In this document: piece after piece, positions 10,259 through 23,013 of the stretch | How positions within the stretch are numbered: the first letter of the stretch is position 1 | Layout: every line of letters begins with the position of its first letter | Source: Cephalotus follicularis | Taxonomy: Eukaryota > Streptophyta > Magnoliopsida > Oxalidales > Cephalotaceae | Reading direction: 5' to 3' | Length of the DNA: 64,000 bases | Assembly: GCA_001972305.1 (NCBI GenBank) | Contig: BDDD01002104.1 | Location: 62,001-126,000 of the forward strand | Position numbers and translations under genes: made by a program | The notes under the pieces: model-generated | Seen by the model: the letters and a program-made list of their open reading frames with translations, nothing else | Told to the model about the DNA's origin: nothing | Database searches by the model: none

Positions 10259-12735
10259 ATTATGATTCTGTTTCATGCCCAAAATGAATTTTAGACCCTT
10301 ATTTGAATATTGTTATGTTGAATAGATTATTGTACTACGTGAGGCAAATAGATTTATCGGATATTCGTAAGTTAATCTGTGATCGCATAAGGTACGGATT
10401 CTATCGTTCTTTGGCTATCTGATTTTATTGAAACAATCAGTTTCACTTTTATGATTAATGTACGGATAGTCTGCTCTTTACTACTCTATTCGATTTTAGC
10501 GAAATAAATCAGTTTTGGACATCCGAATTATTTGAAATAAATTCAGTTTTATGAACATGTTTCGTATGCTTTGAAATAAGTCAGTTGATATTTTACGGAA
10601 ATGAATATTTTTCTGGCTTAATGAATTCAGCTGTGTTATGTTTACGAAATGTTATGCAAATGTCTCTTTATTGTGAAAATAAAAGAGTTGCCTTTGGATT
10701 ATGAAAGTATACGTTATGTGAAACTATATCGTTTGAGAACGATTTATGATTATGTTTTGAGAAACCTTTTTATGTGTTTTAATTGATTTTGATGTAATCA
10801 AAGTTTTGAAATAATGAAATACTGAGCTTTTGTACCCACCTATGGGGCGTACCATAGACATGCTGTGGGCCTAGCATGGGGGCATAACACCTTCCGTAAC
10901 GGTGTGATTAGTTTACGGCGTCTCTCTGGGATATTCTTGGATAGGATTTGTGATAGAGGCATATGGATCGATCCTAGTTATATGTTTTGGGATGTGTTTT
11001 GGGAATTGTATGTGTAGTACCGTACACTGCAATTCTTTTGGCAATGTGGAAGTCGCGAATCCCTTGCTACTATGTGTTTCTGATATATTATGTGTTTTGG
11101 TGCTCAGTTATGGAACCTATGTTTTGGAAAGGTATGCTTTATGTTTTCAAAGCTATGAACTTGGTTTATATGTTTTGCCGTGGGCATTTACAAAGTATGT
11201 TTAAACTATTTTATTGCTTAAGATTTCTGTTTAAAAGCACCTGTGAAATCTTCTTGCATTAAAATATCGTTTACTGTTTTACATTCTATATTCATACTGA
11301 GGTTTGCTCAGCCGTATTTTTGTTTCCATGCGGCAGGTTATCAGGTGCAACGGGGTAATGTGTGATGAGAGCTCCTTTGTGTCTGAGGGTCATCTAGGAG
11401 CTGTTCTGTCACACCCCGTTTTTCCCAACTTACATTGGACAAGCATATATGGTGATATAAGAAATAAGCATAATAATATCCAGCATTCCAAATAAAAATT
11501 CATAAATAAATTTACGGAAGCATTCAGTAAGCCGAAATATAATACAAGTCATCCACACGCATCCCATACTACGTGCAGGCATAATCCAACAATATATCCT
11601 TACATAAGGAAATACAACATCAACGCGGAGTGTGATCCATTCGATACAAATACGATACATCATAACAAAATAACAACCTTGAGTTGAACAAATAGAAGCT
11701 CTCAAAGCTTCAGCAGCAATCTCCAAGTGTTCGCTTAATCTGAAATTGTAGGGGTTAGCCGTTGTCCTCACTTGACTAAGTAGGAAGATAATGCATGCTA
11801 AGGAATATATGAATGCAACATGTATGACAGTTTATATTTAAAATATCATTTAAATGTGCCAATATATAGCAATCATGCCAAGTGGCCATAAACAATACAT
11901 ATGCAAGAATACCGCACAAGGGTACAATCAATTCATCCATGGTTTGGGTGTCACATGCCGCTATCTCCTAGCTCCGACTGCGCACCACCTAACTATCACC
12001 TACGCTCCGAGATGATAGAACAGGTAACATTTACTACCGGCGCTGGCAGGTAGTTTAACAATAAGATCTACAATGCAGATAAGTTTAGGAGATCTCCTGA
12101 CCAACTCCTGGCACCCAGGATCCCTACCGTAGTCGGTGACCACAGCCATCACTCGATTACCGGCAACAAGCACAAACAATACAAGCATTCAATAATAATA
12201 TTACATATATCAGCAATATGCAATATAAAAGTTGTTTCTTAGAAACGTATAACAATTCATTTATCGTACATCTCACAGGAGGGAAACGATATCAATACAA
12301 TAATGGTCCTCGCTTTGGAGAACAAAACAGATGGTACCTCTCATAGGAGGAAAATCAATAATTTCTTTTAATCAATAGGTTTTCCTTTGTAAATGATAGT
12401 TGATATCATATTTTGGGCACATAGCCCATAGTTGGTTTCAATCATTGAAATATAAGTGGCAGTGGTGTTGATTAGCACCAAAACAGTATATACTAATGTA
12501 AGGTAGCATATACAGCAACAACATTACAATACAGTAGCAATGCAAGGATTCACAAAGAATAGCATTTCATAGTCAATTCATATGCAACTCTCACAAGGAG
12601 TGCGTACATTGTTTAGTTTTGGAATGTAATCGTATATGAGGCCAGGATTGACTGTTCTAATCATCCATATGGAGGCCAAGATAATTACTTTCAAAATTGA
12701 GGTCCAACAGAACCTATATCAGCAAATTTTACCCA

Positions 12736-12855
12736 GGACAGTCGACTGCTCTCAAGAACAGTCGGCTGCTTCGGTTGAGTAGTCGACTGCCATGAAGAAC
12801 AGTCGACTGGATAGGGTTGAGCAGTCGACTGTAATGAAGAACAGTCGACTGCTTC
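12736..12855. repeat. CAGTCGACTG palindrome array 1 (family D solo LTR)
   Basis: Six palindromes (CAGTCGACTG, CAGTCGGCTG, TAGTCGACTG) in 120 bp separated by unlike spacers. The matching position in the related LTR at 18700-20815 carries a similar array at 19468-19590. Confidence 0.85.
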
Positions 12856-13902
12856 TGCCCAGAAATACAGGCAGTAGCAGTTTGTGATTTTTTAATCTCT
12901 AATACAAATCCAATCAAACATGCAACAATGTAGAAAAATAAACATACATGATATGCATGCTCATATCTTCCAAAACATATCGTTACCCCTACCTCAATAG
13001 CTTATCCCAAGATCAATTGGAATGATCTTTCTCTTTGTGTTTCCAAAGCCTTTTCACCAACAATCTTTCAAATCCAGCAAGATTAATCTATATCATGCAT
13101 GCATGTAGGTTTAGTCATTGAGTAGTAGGTTAGCTAATTATAAGATACAATTACTACTTCAACAGTAGCTTATTACCAAATCCTTAAGTCTTAACTTCCA
13201 TTTTACAACTTCCTCTTTTAACTCCTTGTCAACTAACATTCAATTTCGGATTCCTTGTTATGGACAGAAGGTTCATATATACTTAAGAGAATTAATGTAC
13301 ATTTCTTAACAACTAACAACATCTATAATTCGAATTAGAGTTGTTAAATCCTCTAAGCTTCGTGTCCATTTTCTTACTACCTTTCATACCATTTCAATTC
13401 CATTCTAGAAACTGTTAATCCTTTACCATGTTAACAGAGAATAACTAACCTTCCTAGTTACAGTACTACTTAAGCAGGGAGCTCGAATTGGAACTTACCA
13501 GGAGAAGTCCAAGCTTCCAAGTGTCCTTCTTTGAGCTCTCTAAATCCTCCAATGCAAGCTTTCAATAATTTCCAGCAATTCCTCCTCGATTCTCAGTGTT
13601 TTCTAACACACATTCAGCTCCTGGACAGCTGATATAAAGGTCTGGAGCTTTTGAATTGGCCAGGCTCATTACTCACTCTTCTCTCGTTTCCTTCTCTCTC
13701 TCACATGTATCTCTTTCTCACCTTTTCTCTTGTATTTTGTAGGTTGCAGGTCTGCAATCCTTGCAGAGGGAATAGAGGACATGCAAGGCACTTCCCTTGC
13801 ATGTTATGGCAGTTGGTAACACGTATTTCTCATGCATGCCACCTTGAGAACACTTGGCATCACTGTCTCTGCGTATGCCAGGCGCCTACTCTGCACCATT
13901 CC

Positions 13903-13985
13903 AGTCGACTGGTTGCATTGGGTAGTCGACTGTCCACTCACGCCTCAGAGCAGTCGACTGTCCCCCCTGTGACAGTCGGCTGTCG
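13903..13985. repeat. CAGTCGACTG palindrome array 2 (family D solo LTR)
   Basis: Four palindromes in about 83 bp near the other end of the solo LTR. Counterparts are at 20608-20670 and 27245-27330 in the LTRs of the full element. Confidence 0.8.
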
Positions 13986-14387
13986 ATGGCCGTTTTTGGG
14001 TTTCTTAAGTTTGACACCTCACCAATCATACATCCATTCATCCAAAGCAATTACCAATCACAATTTTATAATAATTGGAAATTAAATTCAAATGAGTGCA
14101 CATTTTATTAATCAATATTACAGTGTACACGAATTGAATTTGCGGTTATTACATGTTCCTTTGAGTTTATGTGGTCATAGTGGAACCTGTTTAATGAACA
14201 ATATGTTAATTTCAGTTTATGACATTGGTTATGAATAAGTTTTCGTTTATAATCAGATTCAGTATGTTATTAGTTATGCTTTAAACCATCACGTACTTAA
14301 TAAAGATGAACTTTTCTAGTATGTTTAGTTATGTTAAGTTTTTGTTATATGCATCTGTAGTGACTCCCATAGCTCGGGGGTGTTACA

Positions 14388-15290
14388 AGCGGCTCCATCA
14401 CTTGGCCACTACATGCTTGTCGAAGCAAATACAGGTCACCGGAGCCACTGCCGATTTCCGGCCAGTACAACTAAGGTCCGATCTTGACACCAACGGACTT
14501 CAAAAAATATGGTCTACCCATTTCTAGTGGAGACAAGACGGGAAGTGCCCCAGAACACTGCGAACAGCAGCAGCGACTCACCGAGTGTGGACTCAGTGAG
14601 TCTCGATCAACGTGTCATTGACCGGACATGACATATATGGACGCCAACACCCCGATAAACACACTGGTGGCCAAGACTCACCGTGACTCAGGCCAAAACC
14701 CCAAGTCACGGCGCACAGCGAGTCGACTCGACAGAGTCAACTCAAATTCCAAAAACCGGCCAAAAAATGCTTGGAAAAGCCTAATCTAAGGTCAAGATAG
14801 GTAGAACCAAATGTTGGCTCCACCTACTGAGACCATCGGTGGCGGAAGAGATGCCCGACGGTGGGAGACGCTAAAAGCACCGGTCCAAAAACAGAGAGAG
14901 AAAGAGAAAGAGAAACGGGGGGAGAGAGATGAGAGTACCGTGGATGAGAGCACACCTCCTTTCCCGGGCACCGGCGCCAACAAGGCAGTCTTCTCCGTAC
15001 GAGATAGAGCTTCAGGCACTGCACACGCACCAGGTGTGTTTCTCCCCTGTTTTGCGCGTTACCCGTGCGCAAAATGGCATGTTGTAGCCAATAAAACAAA
15101 AAACCAACTTTTTTCTCTTTCTCTTATTATTAAATAATTCTCTCTTTGTTTAATTTATGTGCCCCGCACAATCCATGTTAAAGATACTCCCAATGTGGCT
15201 TCTTTTAATATATTAATATGACAATACTGTGGTAAATATAAATTAATAAATAAACCATTAATGTCAAATTAATATATACTATTTAAAAAC
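14388..15290 (-). other. LTR-derived fragment, minus (right half)
   Basis: Read on the minus strand it has a GAGTCAACTC/GAGTCGACTC-rich stretch (14700-14750) and a CT-rich leader-like stretch (about 14890-14925 GA-rich on plus), a content also seen in the family C chromovirus LTR at 55600-56200. It is probably the continuation of 8201-8453. There is no convincing coding sequence; a 108-aa ORF here lacks any family signature. Confidence 0.45.
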
Positions 15291-16425
15291 TAGATTTTCC
15301 ACCAAGTTAGCATGTGTGTAGCATGCGTCACTTTTCCAATAATAAGGCGGGACCCAAAAGCCCGGTGGATTCCGATACGATGACAAATTTCCCAGAACAT
15401 CCCAGAGTTCTGGTACGACCACCCTCAGAGTCCACGACTATCAGAATTACCCCGGTATGATTTCCAATCATCCCTCGAATCTGTGTAAACTACGTCTATC
15501 ATTCGTAACCGGTTAACTAGTACTTTATCCAGTCATCGGCATATGTGTCATGTATCCTTCGTCATTCTTAGTTCCGACCATGACCTAGGGTTCGGAATAA
15601 TGTCACCCCTAGGTAAAGTCGTGATAACTATAAATTTATGTATGCATTGAGACATTCGGAAGAAATCCCCTGAAACCCCATTTCCAGTCTACCTATACCT
15701 GATTAGGGTTTTAGAGTCTCAATGGACATAAATAATATAGAGCTGATCACCCTTCATACGAGTGTGACGATTCCTTATTGTGCACTCGTCCATACATCTC
15801 AATGAAGCTCCCACAAGGCCCAAAGACAACCCTTTTTCCAGCACATGGCTAGTGTTGGCGAAGGCGAAAATCAAAGCCAAGCGGTTACAACACAATGCAT
15901 GCCAGCCGCTCAGGTCTAACGATACAACGTAGGCTAAGACCTACTAGTCACCATAGATTATACACTACCAAGACTATAGGAATCCTATTGACATAGGTAT
16001 GACTTTCCAAATAGGTTTCCTATGGTGGGTCTGTTCAGTCTCATGCTCTGTAACACGAACCCCGCATCAGCTTTAGGATAAATCCAAATGGTAATGAGAT
16101 GGTCCATCCCACACATGCAATAGGGCAAGCATAATATGGAAAGTCTTTGCAGTTCATCAATTGACCTAAAAAAGTGAACCTATGACTTGGAATGTTTTGT
16201 CAGAAGGGAGTAAGGATCTCATTCTCATAACCTCCCAAGCATGAGATCCAACCCCTCGAACGACAGGGCACTATATGTGTACTCAGCTGACATGGTGATC
16301 AACTGATCGATTGAGATGGGTTGGGATATACATATAGCGGGTTGCCATTGTTGATTGAATATGCACTATAAAACACGAAAATGAATTCAGATTGTATAAA
16401 TAGAGAGTGTAATATACACACATGC
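15291..16425 (-). other. Probable Tork-type copia LTR fragment
   Basis: Non-coding. A block near 15590-15620 (CCTAGGGTTCGGAATAATG) resembles the Tork-type LTR at 33946-33966 (CTAGGGTACGGATTATGTC) in the same strand sense. Other short blocks around CAATCCTATGAC-like sequence also agree. Boundaries are not visible, and the assignment rests on partial similarity only. Confidence 0.4.
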
Positions 16426-16448
16426 CTATTTATTTATTTATTTATTTA
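16426..16448. repeat. (TTTA)n microsatellite
   Basis: About five to six units of the tetranucleotide TTTA. Confidence 0.9.
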
Positions 16449-17214
16449 TGAAGAGCCACTTCGTGGCATGCAGGGACACCCTTACTCCAACATGTGCGAT
16501 GCTCTGTATCTTCCGTTTCTGGTTACGATGCAAAGTCATGAAGTATTATGGCCTGATAGGCAGAGTTGTGGCTTTTTATTCAAGAAGGCTTTCATGCATG
16601 TTTCTCGAATTATATGCTCGAACAGACGGTGCTAAGTTTCTTGTGTGTTGATATTGTAGACGTGGAATCAGCGCATCAAAGGAGCTAGTGCAGAGGTGTT
16701 GCAGTAAACCTGTGAGTAGGACATTCCCTTTTCTAGAACTGATATTTGAGAGTGTTATTGTGCCTTGTATCCCATGACATTGATGTTTGACTAGGATTTT
16801 CTTTTCTGTTGTCTTTATTGATCTTGCATGTTAAAATACTATTTTTCGAGTGCGTGTACGCTCGATATTTGGGGTGCATGTGTTTTTCCCTTGTTTAATT
16901 TAGTATTTCATGCTTTTTATACCATGTGTTGTTCTCGAATGCTGTGTACTGGTAAGCTCTTGTATGTGATAATCAATTGGTTGAGGAGGAGTATTGCATT
17001 GGATCCCAATTCCATTTAGCAGTTGCATTGTCTATAATGGGATGTTAAGTGTGACTTTCCCCGGGTTCCGCTACCTGGATCTGCTCATTCCGTTGGTCTA
17101 TGACGGTATGTTGTGTGAGTGCAGCAGATGGATCCGCTACTTCTTCCGTCAGACCATTTTGAGTTCTCTGATATGAGATTGCCGATGAGAGATGGTCTGT
17201 GCGGTGATTCGCCT
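16449..17214 (+). repeat. Chromovirus-type LTR fragment (family A)
   Basis: Carries two modules shared with the LTRs of families B and C: a 5' splice-site-like TGTGAGTAGGACATTC at 16711-16726, and the block CCCCGGGTTCC followed by CCTGGATCT at 17059-17083, next to TCTATGACGG and GAGTGCAG. It has neither LTR end. It stops where Tork-type copia pol begins. Confidence 0.6.
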
Positions 17215-18650
17215 ACCTCTCAGTCGAGACATATAAAGCTCGATTGGTGGCGAAAGGGTATAGACAGCGATATGGTGTCGACTACATTGAGACATTCTCA
17301 TCTGTCGCCATGGTCAAATCCATTCGGATTTTGCTTGTGATTGCCGCTCATTGTGATAATGAGAAATGACAAATGGATGTCAAGACGACATTTTTAAATG
17401 GGCGTCTTGAAGAGAACATCAATATATCCCAACCCGAGAGGTTTATATCCACCAAGCATCCGCACATGGTGTGCAAGCTTGAACGATCCATTTTTGGACT
17501 GAAGTAAGCATCTCGAAGCTGGAATCTACGTTTTGATGAAGCGGCCAAATCTTTTGACTTCACTAACAATGTAGATGAACATTGTGTTTATCGAAAGCAA
17601 GATGGGCCTAATATCACTTTCTTAGTGCTGTACATGGATGACATCCTACTCATTAGGAATGATGTAAGGATGTTACAGTCTGTGAAAGTATGGCTAGCTA
17701 AGAACTTTTTCATGAAAGATTTGGGAGAAGCCACCTATATTCTGGGTATTAGGATCTACAGGGATAGATCCAATAGGTTTCTTGGGATTTCCTAAAGCCA
17801 GTACATCAGCAAGGTGCTGAAAAGTTTTAGCATGGAGAATTCCAAGAGAGGCCTATTGCCAATAGGTGATGGAATTCTAATTTCTCAGACGATGTCTCCA
17901 TAGACACTTGAAGAGAGAGCACGCATGAGTCGAATGCCTTAGGCTTCTGCAGTAGGGTCGATCATGTATGCCATGTTATGTACTTGGCCTGATATCGCGC
18001 ATGCGCTAGGTATGGCAAGCCGATTTCAGCCTGATCCCGGTGAGAAACACTGGGAGGTTGTCAAGGAAACCCTGAAGTACCTTAGAAGGACTCAGGATAT
18101 CTTCTTGATATATGGAAAAGATAGTGAGTTGAAATTTGAGGGCTATACAGACTCCAGTTTTGATAGTGATCCAAATGATCACAAGTCAGTCTATGGTTAT
18201 GTGTTTGTGCTGAATAGAGGAGCAATGAGCTGGGGCAGCTCAAAGCAAGAAACGATAGCGAATTCCACTACAGAAGCCGAATGTATAGCATCCACGGATG
18301 CCGCCAAGGAAGGTGTATGGATGTGCAAGTTCATCATTGTAATAGGAGTTGTTCGTACCATCAGTAGTCCGGTTGTAATATACTTTGACAATGATGGGAC
18401 TGTAGCACAAGCCAAGGAACCACGGTCTCACCAGTGGTCCAAACACATCGAGCGGCACTGTCATCTGATCCGAGAGATCATTGGTAGGGGAGACATTCAG
18501 CTTGAGAGAGTATCCTCATAGGAGAACACGTCAGATCCACTAACCAAGGCAATAGGCACCAAGGCTTTTGAAAATCATTATGGGACAATGGGCTTAGGCT
18601 ATAGGAGTGCATGGCTTGAGGATCAAGTAGGAGATTTTGAGATAGGGTGA
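17215..18650 (+). pseudogene. Tork-type copia pol remnant (RT to RNase H)
   Basis: A Ty1/copia polyprotein piece. Reverse transcriptase blocks: the region around KSIRILL, then MDVKTTFLNG near 17380, SIFGLK, and the catalytic YMDDILLI near 17630-17655. Then LGEATYILGI, SAVGSIMYAM, RNase H (YTDSSFDSD, STTEAECIA, VIYFDNDG) and the C-terminal tail DPLTKAI ... MGLGYRSAWL, ending near 18650. The wording of these blocks fits the Tork lineage. Neither LTR adjoins it. It is broken, with several breaks. The 49 bp up to the chromovirus LTR at 18700 show nothing recognisable. Confidence 0.85.
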
Positions 18651-18699
18651 CCCAACAAGCCATGGGATGGGCTTTTGTATCGGTCCTATGTATGTATAT

Positions 18700-20815
18700 T
18701 GTCACTCCCCGCCGTTCGGTCCCAATTAAGGACACAAGCTTATATGGTGATATCAGAAAGTAAATATAATATTCCAGCATTCAATTCAACAATTCAAATA
18801 ATATAAGCGGAAGCATTCAGTAAGCCGGAATATAAAATACAAGTCATCCGCACGCAGCCCATACTACGTGCAGGCACAATCCAACAATATCCTTATACAT
18901 AAGGAAGTACAACAGCATCATGGGGTATGAACCGTTCTTTACAAATACAGTACATCGTAACAAAAATAACAACCTTAAGATAGAAAGAAGCTCTCCAAAA
19001 GCTTCAGCAGCACCCTCCAACGTCTTCGCTTAATCTGAAATTGTCGAGGGTTAGCCGTTGTCCTCACTTGGCTAAGTAGGAAGATAAAGCATGTAATTGA
19101 ATCTATAAATGTAAATATGCATGACAGTTAAATGAAATGACATATATATATATATAGTATTCCAATATATACACAATCATGCCAAGTGGCCATAGACAGT
19201 ACAATGCAAAAATACTGCACAAGGGTACAATCAATCAGTACAGTGGTTTGGGTGTCACATGTCGCTAACTCCTAGCACCACCTGTGCACCACGTAACTAT
19301 CACCCTACACTCCGAAGATGATAGATAAGGTAACATTTACTACCAGTATTAGCGGGCAGTTTAACAATAAGATCTGCATTTGATTGTTCTAATCATCTGT
19401 ATGGAGGCCAAGTTAATTACATTTAAATTGAGGCCCAAACAGGACCTATATCAGCATTTTTACCCAGGACAGTCGACTGCTCTCAAGAACTGTCGGCTGT
19501 TTCAATTGAGTAGTCGACTGTTTTCTCTTAACAGTCGACTGGATAGGTTGAGTAGTTGACTGTCATGAAGAACAGTCGACTGCTTTGCCCAGAAAATACA
19601 GGCAGCAGCAGGTTATGTATTTCAATATTCAATTTCTAACCTAAACAACACATGCAATCAAACAGAAAATAACCATACATGATATGCATAATATATCTTC
19701 CAAAAACATGACATTATCCCTACCTCAATTGCTATCCCGAGATCAATTGGGTTTGATCTCTCTCTTTGAGTTTCCAAGCCTTTTCACCAACCAATCTTCC
19801 AAAATCCAGCAGAATTTAATCTATAACATGCATGTTTACGGACACATGCATTAAACCAGTAAGTATCCATAATCCTCTCATTACAACTACAATTCCAACA
19901 GTAGTTTAACACTAGTTCATTAAGCTTCATAATTACCCTTTTACAACTACTCTTGGACTCTTGTCAAATATATTTCAATTCCAGATTCTTGATCTTAACG
20001 TGTTGACAGAAGATGTATATATACATACTTAAGGGAATCAGTATACATATGTCTTGACAACTAACAACAACTATAATTCGAATTGGAGTTATCAACAATT
20101 CTCTAAGCTTCATATTCATATTTCTTACTCCCTTTCATTACCATTTCTAAATGTGACGCTATGGACAGTATACAGGTAACCATATGTACTACTGTGAGCC
20201 TACAACTTCAATCATAATCCAGATTGGAGGCTTACCAGGAATCAAAGCTTCAACTCCTTCTTTGAGCTCTAATCCTTAAACATGCAAGCTCCAACAATTC
20301 TCCAGCAAGTTCTCCTCTATCCTCAGTGTTTTCTAACACACAGTTAGCTCATGGACAGCTGATATAAAGCTCAGTTCGTGTCATTACCTTCCTTCCACAT
20401 TTCCTCCTTCTCTCTCACACATGTTCACTTCTTTCTCACTTTTCTCTTCTTCCATTTCTGTTTTGCAGGTTGCAGGTCTGCAAAGAACATGCAAGCACTC
20501 CTTTTTGCATGCTCTGGCAGCTGGTGACTTCGGATAACACCTGTCCAACATGCCTTGCCTCTACCCTGACTCATTTTCATGCGTAGACACCTGTTCTGTA
20601 CCATTCCAGTCGACTGTCACACCACGCATCAGCCAGTCGACTGTTCCCCTGTGACAGTCGGCTTTCGATGGCTGCTTTGGTTATTTTAGGTTCATTTGCT
20701 TAATTTAAATTAACAACCATAATCTATAAAATAATTGGACAATTAATCTCAATCAAAATGTATATTTTATTTGAAATTGGAGCAATATACATTAATTGAA
20801 ATTGCGGTTATTACA
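18700..20815 (-). repeat. Family D 3' LTR
   Basis: 2,116 bp. The plus strand reads TGTCACTCCCCG at the left and TGCGGTTATTACA at the right; the minus-strand polypurine tract follows. It carries CAGTCGACTG arrays at 19468-19590 (six units) and 20608-20670 (three units), and a TA microsatellite near 19143-19156. Confidence 0.9.
19468..19590. repeat. CAGTCGACTG palindrome array (family D 3' LTR)
   Basis: Six palindromes or near variants with non-repeating spacers, at the position matching 12736-12855 in the solo LTR. Confidence 0.85.
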
Positions 20816-20856
20816 TTCCCCCCTCCTTAAAGAAAATTCATCCTCGAATTTAGCCC

Positions 20857-23010
20857 TTACATTCCGAACAAGTGGGGAAATGTCTCCATCCTTTCGTCCT
20901 CACGTTCCCATGTAGCTTCCTCCGCTCCGTGAAAACGCCACAACACTTTTACAATAGGAATGGTCTTTTTCCTTAGCACCTTCTCCATTCGATCCACTAT
21001 CCTTGTCGGCCTTTCCTCATAAGTCACTCTAGGGCTGATGAATCCAGGGTCGTAGCTCAATATTTGTGATGGGTCAGGCACGTATTTTCGTAACATGGAG
21101 ACATGAAATACATTGTGCACATCTGACAAACTAGGCGGTAGTGCAATCTGATATGCTACATCCCCCACCCTTTCCAGTTTCTCGTAAGGTCCAATATACC
21201 TTGGGGCCAACTTTCCCTTGAGGCCAAAACGGTGTATCCCTTTCGAAGGCGAGATCTTCAAGAAAACATGAGCCCCCTTCTTGAATTCTAGCTTCCTCCT
21301 CTTGCTATCGGCGTCACTCTTCTGCAAACTTTGTGCAGCTAGCAGTCTCTTCTTGATCATCTCCACTTTATCGGTGGTCTCTTGTACCAAGTCTGGTCCC
21401 AGCACTTGTCTCTCACCTACTTCGTCCCAACAAATTGGTGATCTGCACTTTCTCCCATATAAAGCTTCGTAGGGAGCCATTCCAATGCTGGTGTGAAAAC
21501 TGTTGTTGTAGGAGAACTCAATTAGTGCTAGATGATCCTCCCAACTCTCGGCAAAATCAATCATGCAAGCCCATAGCATATCCTCCAGAGTCTGAATAGT
21601 ACGCTCAGACTGTCCGTCAGTCTGTGGGTGGAATGCAGTGCTAAAGTTCAAGGTTGTTCCCATCGCTGTTTGGAACTTCTTCCAGAGCCTCGAAGTAAAT
21701 CTAGCATCTCGATCGCAGACAATACTGACCGGCACTCCGTGCAATCTCACAATCTCCCGGATATAGAATCGAGCAAGTTTCTCGATAGAATACATGATGT
21801 TCATCAGAAGGAAGTGAACAGACTTAGTGAGTCTGTCCACTATTACCCACACTGCTTCATGTTGATTTCGTGACCTTGGTAATCCTGATACGAAGTCCAT
21901 CGTCACGTGTTCCCATTTCCATTCAACCACTGGTAACGATTGTAGCAGTCCCGCAAGTTTATGATGTTCAGCCTTCACTCTCTGACAAGTCAAACATCTT
22001 GCTACATATTCAGCAATCTCTCTTTTCATACCTCTCCACCAGTAGTTCTTTTTCAGGTCGTGCCACATCTTGGAACTTCCCGGGTGCACACTGTATTTTG
22101 ACTTGTGAGCTTGTTGCAGTAGCTCATTCCTGATGCTCTCGTCATTTGGAATACATATCCTCCCTCGGAACCTCAATATGCTATCAGTATGAATGGAGAA
22201 CTCAGAATCAGTGTCTAGGTTCTCACGAATGCTCCATAGTTCAGAATCACTGTACTGAGCAGTCAGAATATGCTCCAGAAGTTCCGGTTGTGCTCTCAGA
22301 CTTGCCACTATAACTCCACAGGAAACCATGAAAGGATTCCATCTCTGAAATTTGTCCAATAGCTTCCACTGTGAAACCATTGCTCCAGCAATCATTGCCT
22401 TGTGACTCAGCGCATCTGCCACTACATTTGCTTTTCCAGGGTGGTATTGAATGTTACAGTTGTATTCATTAAAGAATTCCACCCATCGCCTCTGTCTCAT
22501 GTTGAGCTCCTTCTGGGAAAACAAATACTTCAAACTCTTATGGTCAGTAAAGATCTCAAACTGAGCACCATAGAGGTAGTGCCTCCATTTCTGCAAAGCA
22601 AACACTATGGCTGCCAATTCCCGATCGTGTACGGGATAATTTTCCTCGTACGGCTTTAACTTCCTATAAGCATATGCAATCACCTTACCATGCTGCATAA
22701 GAACGCATCCCAATCCTTTCCCATAAGCATCAGTATAAACAGTGAAACCCTCATTGCCCTCCGGTAATGCCAACACTGGAGCCAAAATCAACCGACTCTT
22801 CAACTCTTGGAAACTTGCCTCATAGGAATCATCCCACACAAAACTTGACTTCTTCTGAGTCAGTTGTGTCAACGGTGTGGCGAGTTTCGAAAACCCTTTG
22901 ATGAATCTTTGGTAATATCCAGCCAATCCCAAGAAACTACGGACCTCTGTAACGTTCCTCGGTTCAAGCCAATCAACAATACTCTCTATCTTCGAAGGAT
23001 CCACTGACAA
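20857..23010 (-). CDS. Chromovirus pol, RNase H-integrase-chromodomain part
   Basis: An open stretch of 717 codons, the C-terminal half of a gypsy polyprotein. In order: RT end ([15 protein letters not shown], residues about 20-40); RNase H ([14 protein letters not shown] about 90-105; [39 protein letters not shown] about 190-205); integrase with an HHCC-like part (HPGSSKMW ... [11 protein letters not shown]) and a catalytic core ([41 protein letters not shown]); then the GPY-type block ([13 protein letters not shown]), [13 protein letters not shown] and a chromodomain-like end ([17 protein letters not shown]). Integrase inserts the cDNA; the chromodomain-like tail may steer insertion to chromatin marks (family knowledge). 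The first residue shown is a convenience, not a true start, because pol is made as a polyprotein. Confidence 0.93.
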   Translation of the reverse strand: MSVDPSKIESIVDWLEPRNVTEVRSFLGLAGYYQRFIKGFSKLATPLTQLTQKKSSFVWDDSYEASFQELKSRLILAPVLALPEGNEGFTVYTDAYGKGLGCVLMQHGKVIAYAYRKLKPYEENYPVHDRELAAIVFALQKWRHYLYGAQFEIFTDHKSLKYLFSQKELNMRQRRWVEFFNEYNCNIQYHPGKANVVADALSHKAMIAGAMVSQWKLLDKFQRWNPFMVSCGVIVASLRAQPELLEHILTAQYSDSELWSIRENLDTDSEFSIHTDSILRFRGRICIPNDESIRNELLQQAHKSKYSVHPGSSKMWHDLKKNYWWRGMKREIAEYVARCLTCQRVKAEHHKLAGLLQSLPVVEWKWEHVTMDFVSGLPRSRNQHEAVWVIVDRLTKSVHFLLMNIMYSIEKLARFYIREIVRLHGVPVSIVCDRDARFTSRLWKKFQTAMGTTLNFSTAFHPQTDGQSERTIQTLEDMLWACMIDFAESWEDHLALIEFSYNNSFHTSIGMAPYEALYGRKCRSPICWDEVGERQVLGPDLVQETTDKVEMIKKRLLAAQSLQKSDADSKRRKLEFKKGAHVFLKISPSKGIHRFGLKGKLAPRYIGPYEKLERVGDVAYQIALPPSLSDVHNVFHVSMLRKYVPDPSQILSYDPGFISPRVTYEERPTRIVDRMEKVLRKKTIPIVKVLWRFHGAEEATWEREDERMETFPHLFGM

Positions 23011-23013
23011 TCC

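Larger units (their letters stand above)
11407..14153 (-). mobile_element. Chromovirus solo LTR (family D), 2.7 kb
   Basis: Starts TGTCACACCCCG and ends GCGGTTATTACA on the plus strand; the perfect TSD TGTTC lies at 11402-11406 and 14154-14158. It matches the two LTRs of the minus-strand chromovirus at 18700-27497, which gives the orientation. At 2,747 bp it is longer than either of those LTRs (2,116 and 1,948 bp). CAGTCGACTG arrays lie at 12736-12855 and 13903-13985. It is nested in the family E solo LTR. No coding sequence is seen; ORFs here are chance. Confidence 0.88.
8454..14387 (+). mobile_element. Large solo LTR (family E), with two nested solo LTRs
   Basis: Bounded by TGTAATACCC at the left and GGGGGTGTTACA at the right, the inverted ends usual for chromovirus-type LTRs. 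Flanks are GGCGG (8449-8453) and AGCGG (14388-14392), a TSD with one mismatch. Removing the two nested insertions leaves about 2.77 kb, a plausible single LTR. It has a pyrimidine-rich leader-like tract (8685-8830), a CAGTCGACTG array (9570-9790) and no coding sequence. Orientation is judged plus from the order of the pyrimidine tract and later modules, and is uncertain. A solo LTR arises by recombination between the two LTRs of an element. Confidence 0.65.

Noticed and set aside
10950-11262. Two overlapping Cys-rich ORFs
   Set aside because: Chance reading of AT-rich family E LTR sequence; no start context or homolog recognised.
13651-14085. 144-codon ORF with a hydrophobic start
   Set aside because: Lies in the family D solo LTR across a palindrome array; the frame is not kept in the other two copies of the LTR.
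14811-15137. 108-codon ORF (and overlapping minus ORFs) as a gene
   Set aside because: Low-complexity Lys/Glu/Arg run made by a GA-rich LTR leader; no family signature.
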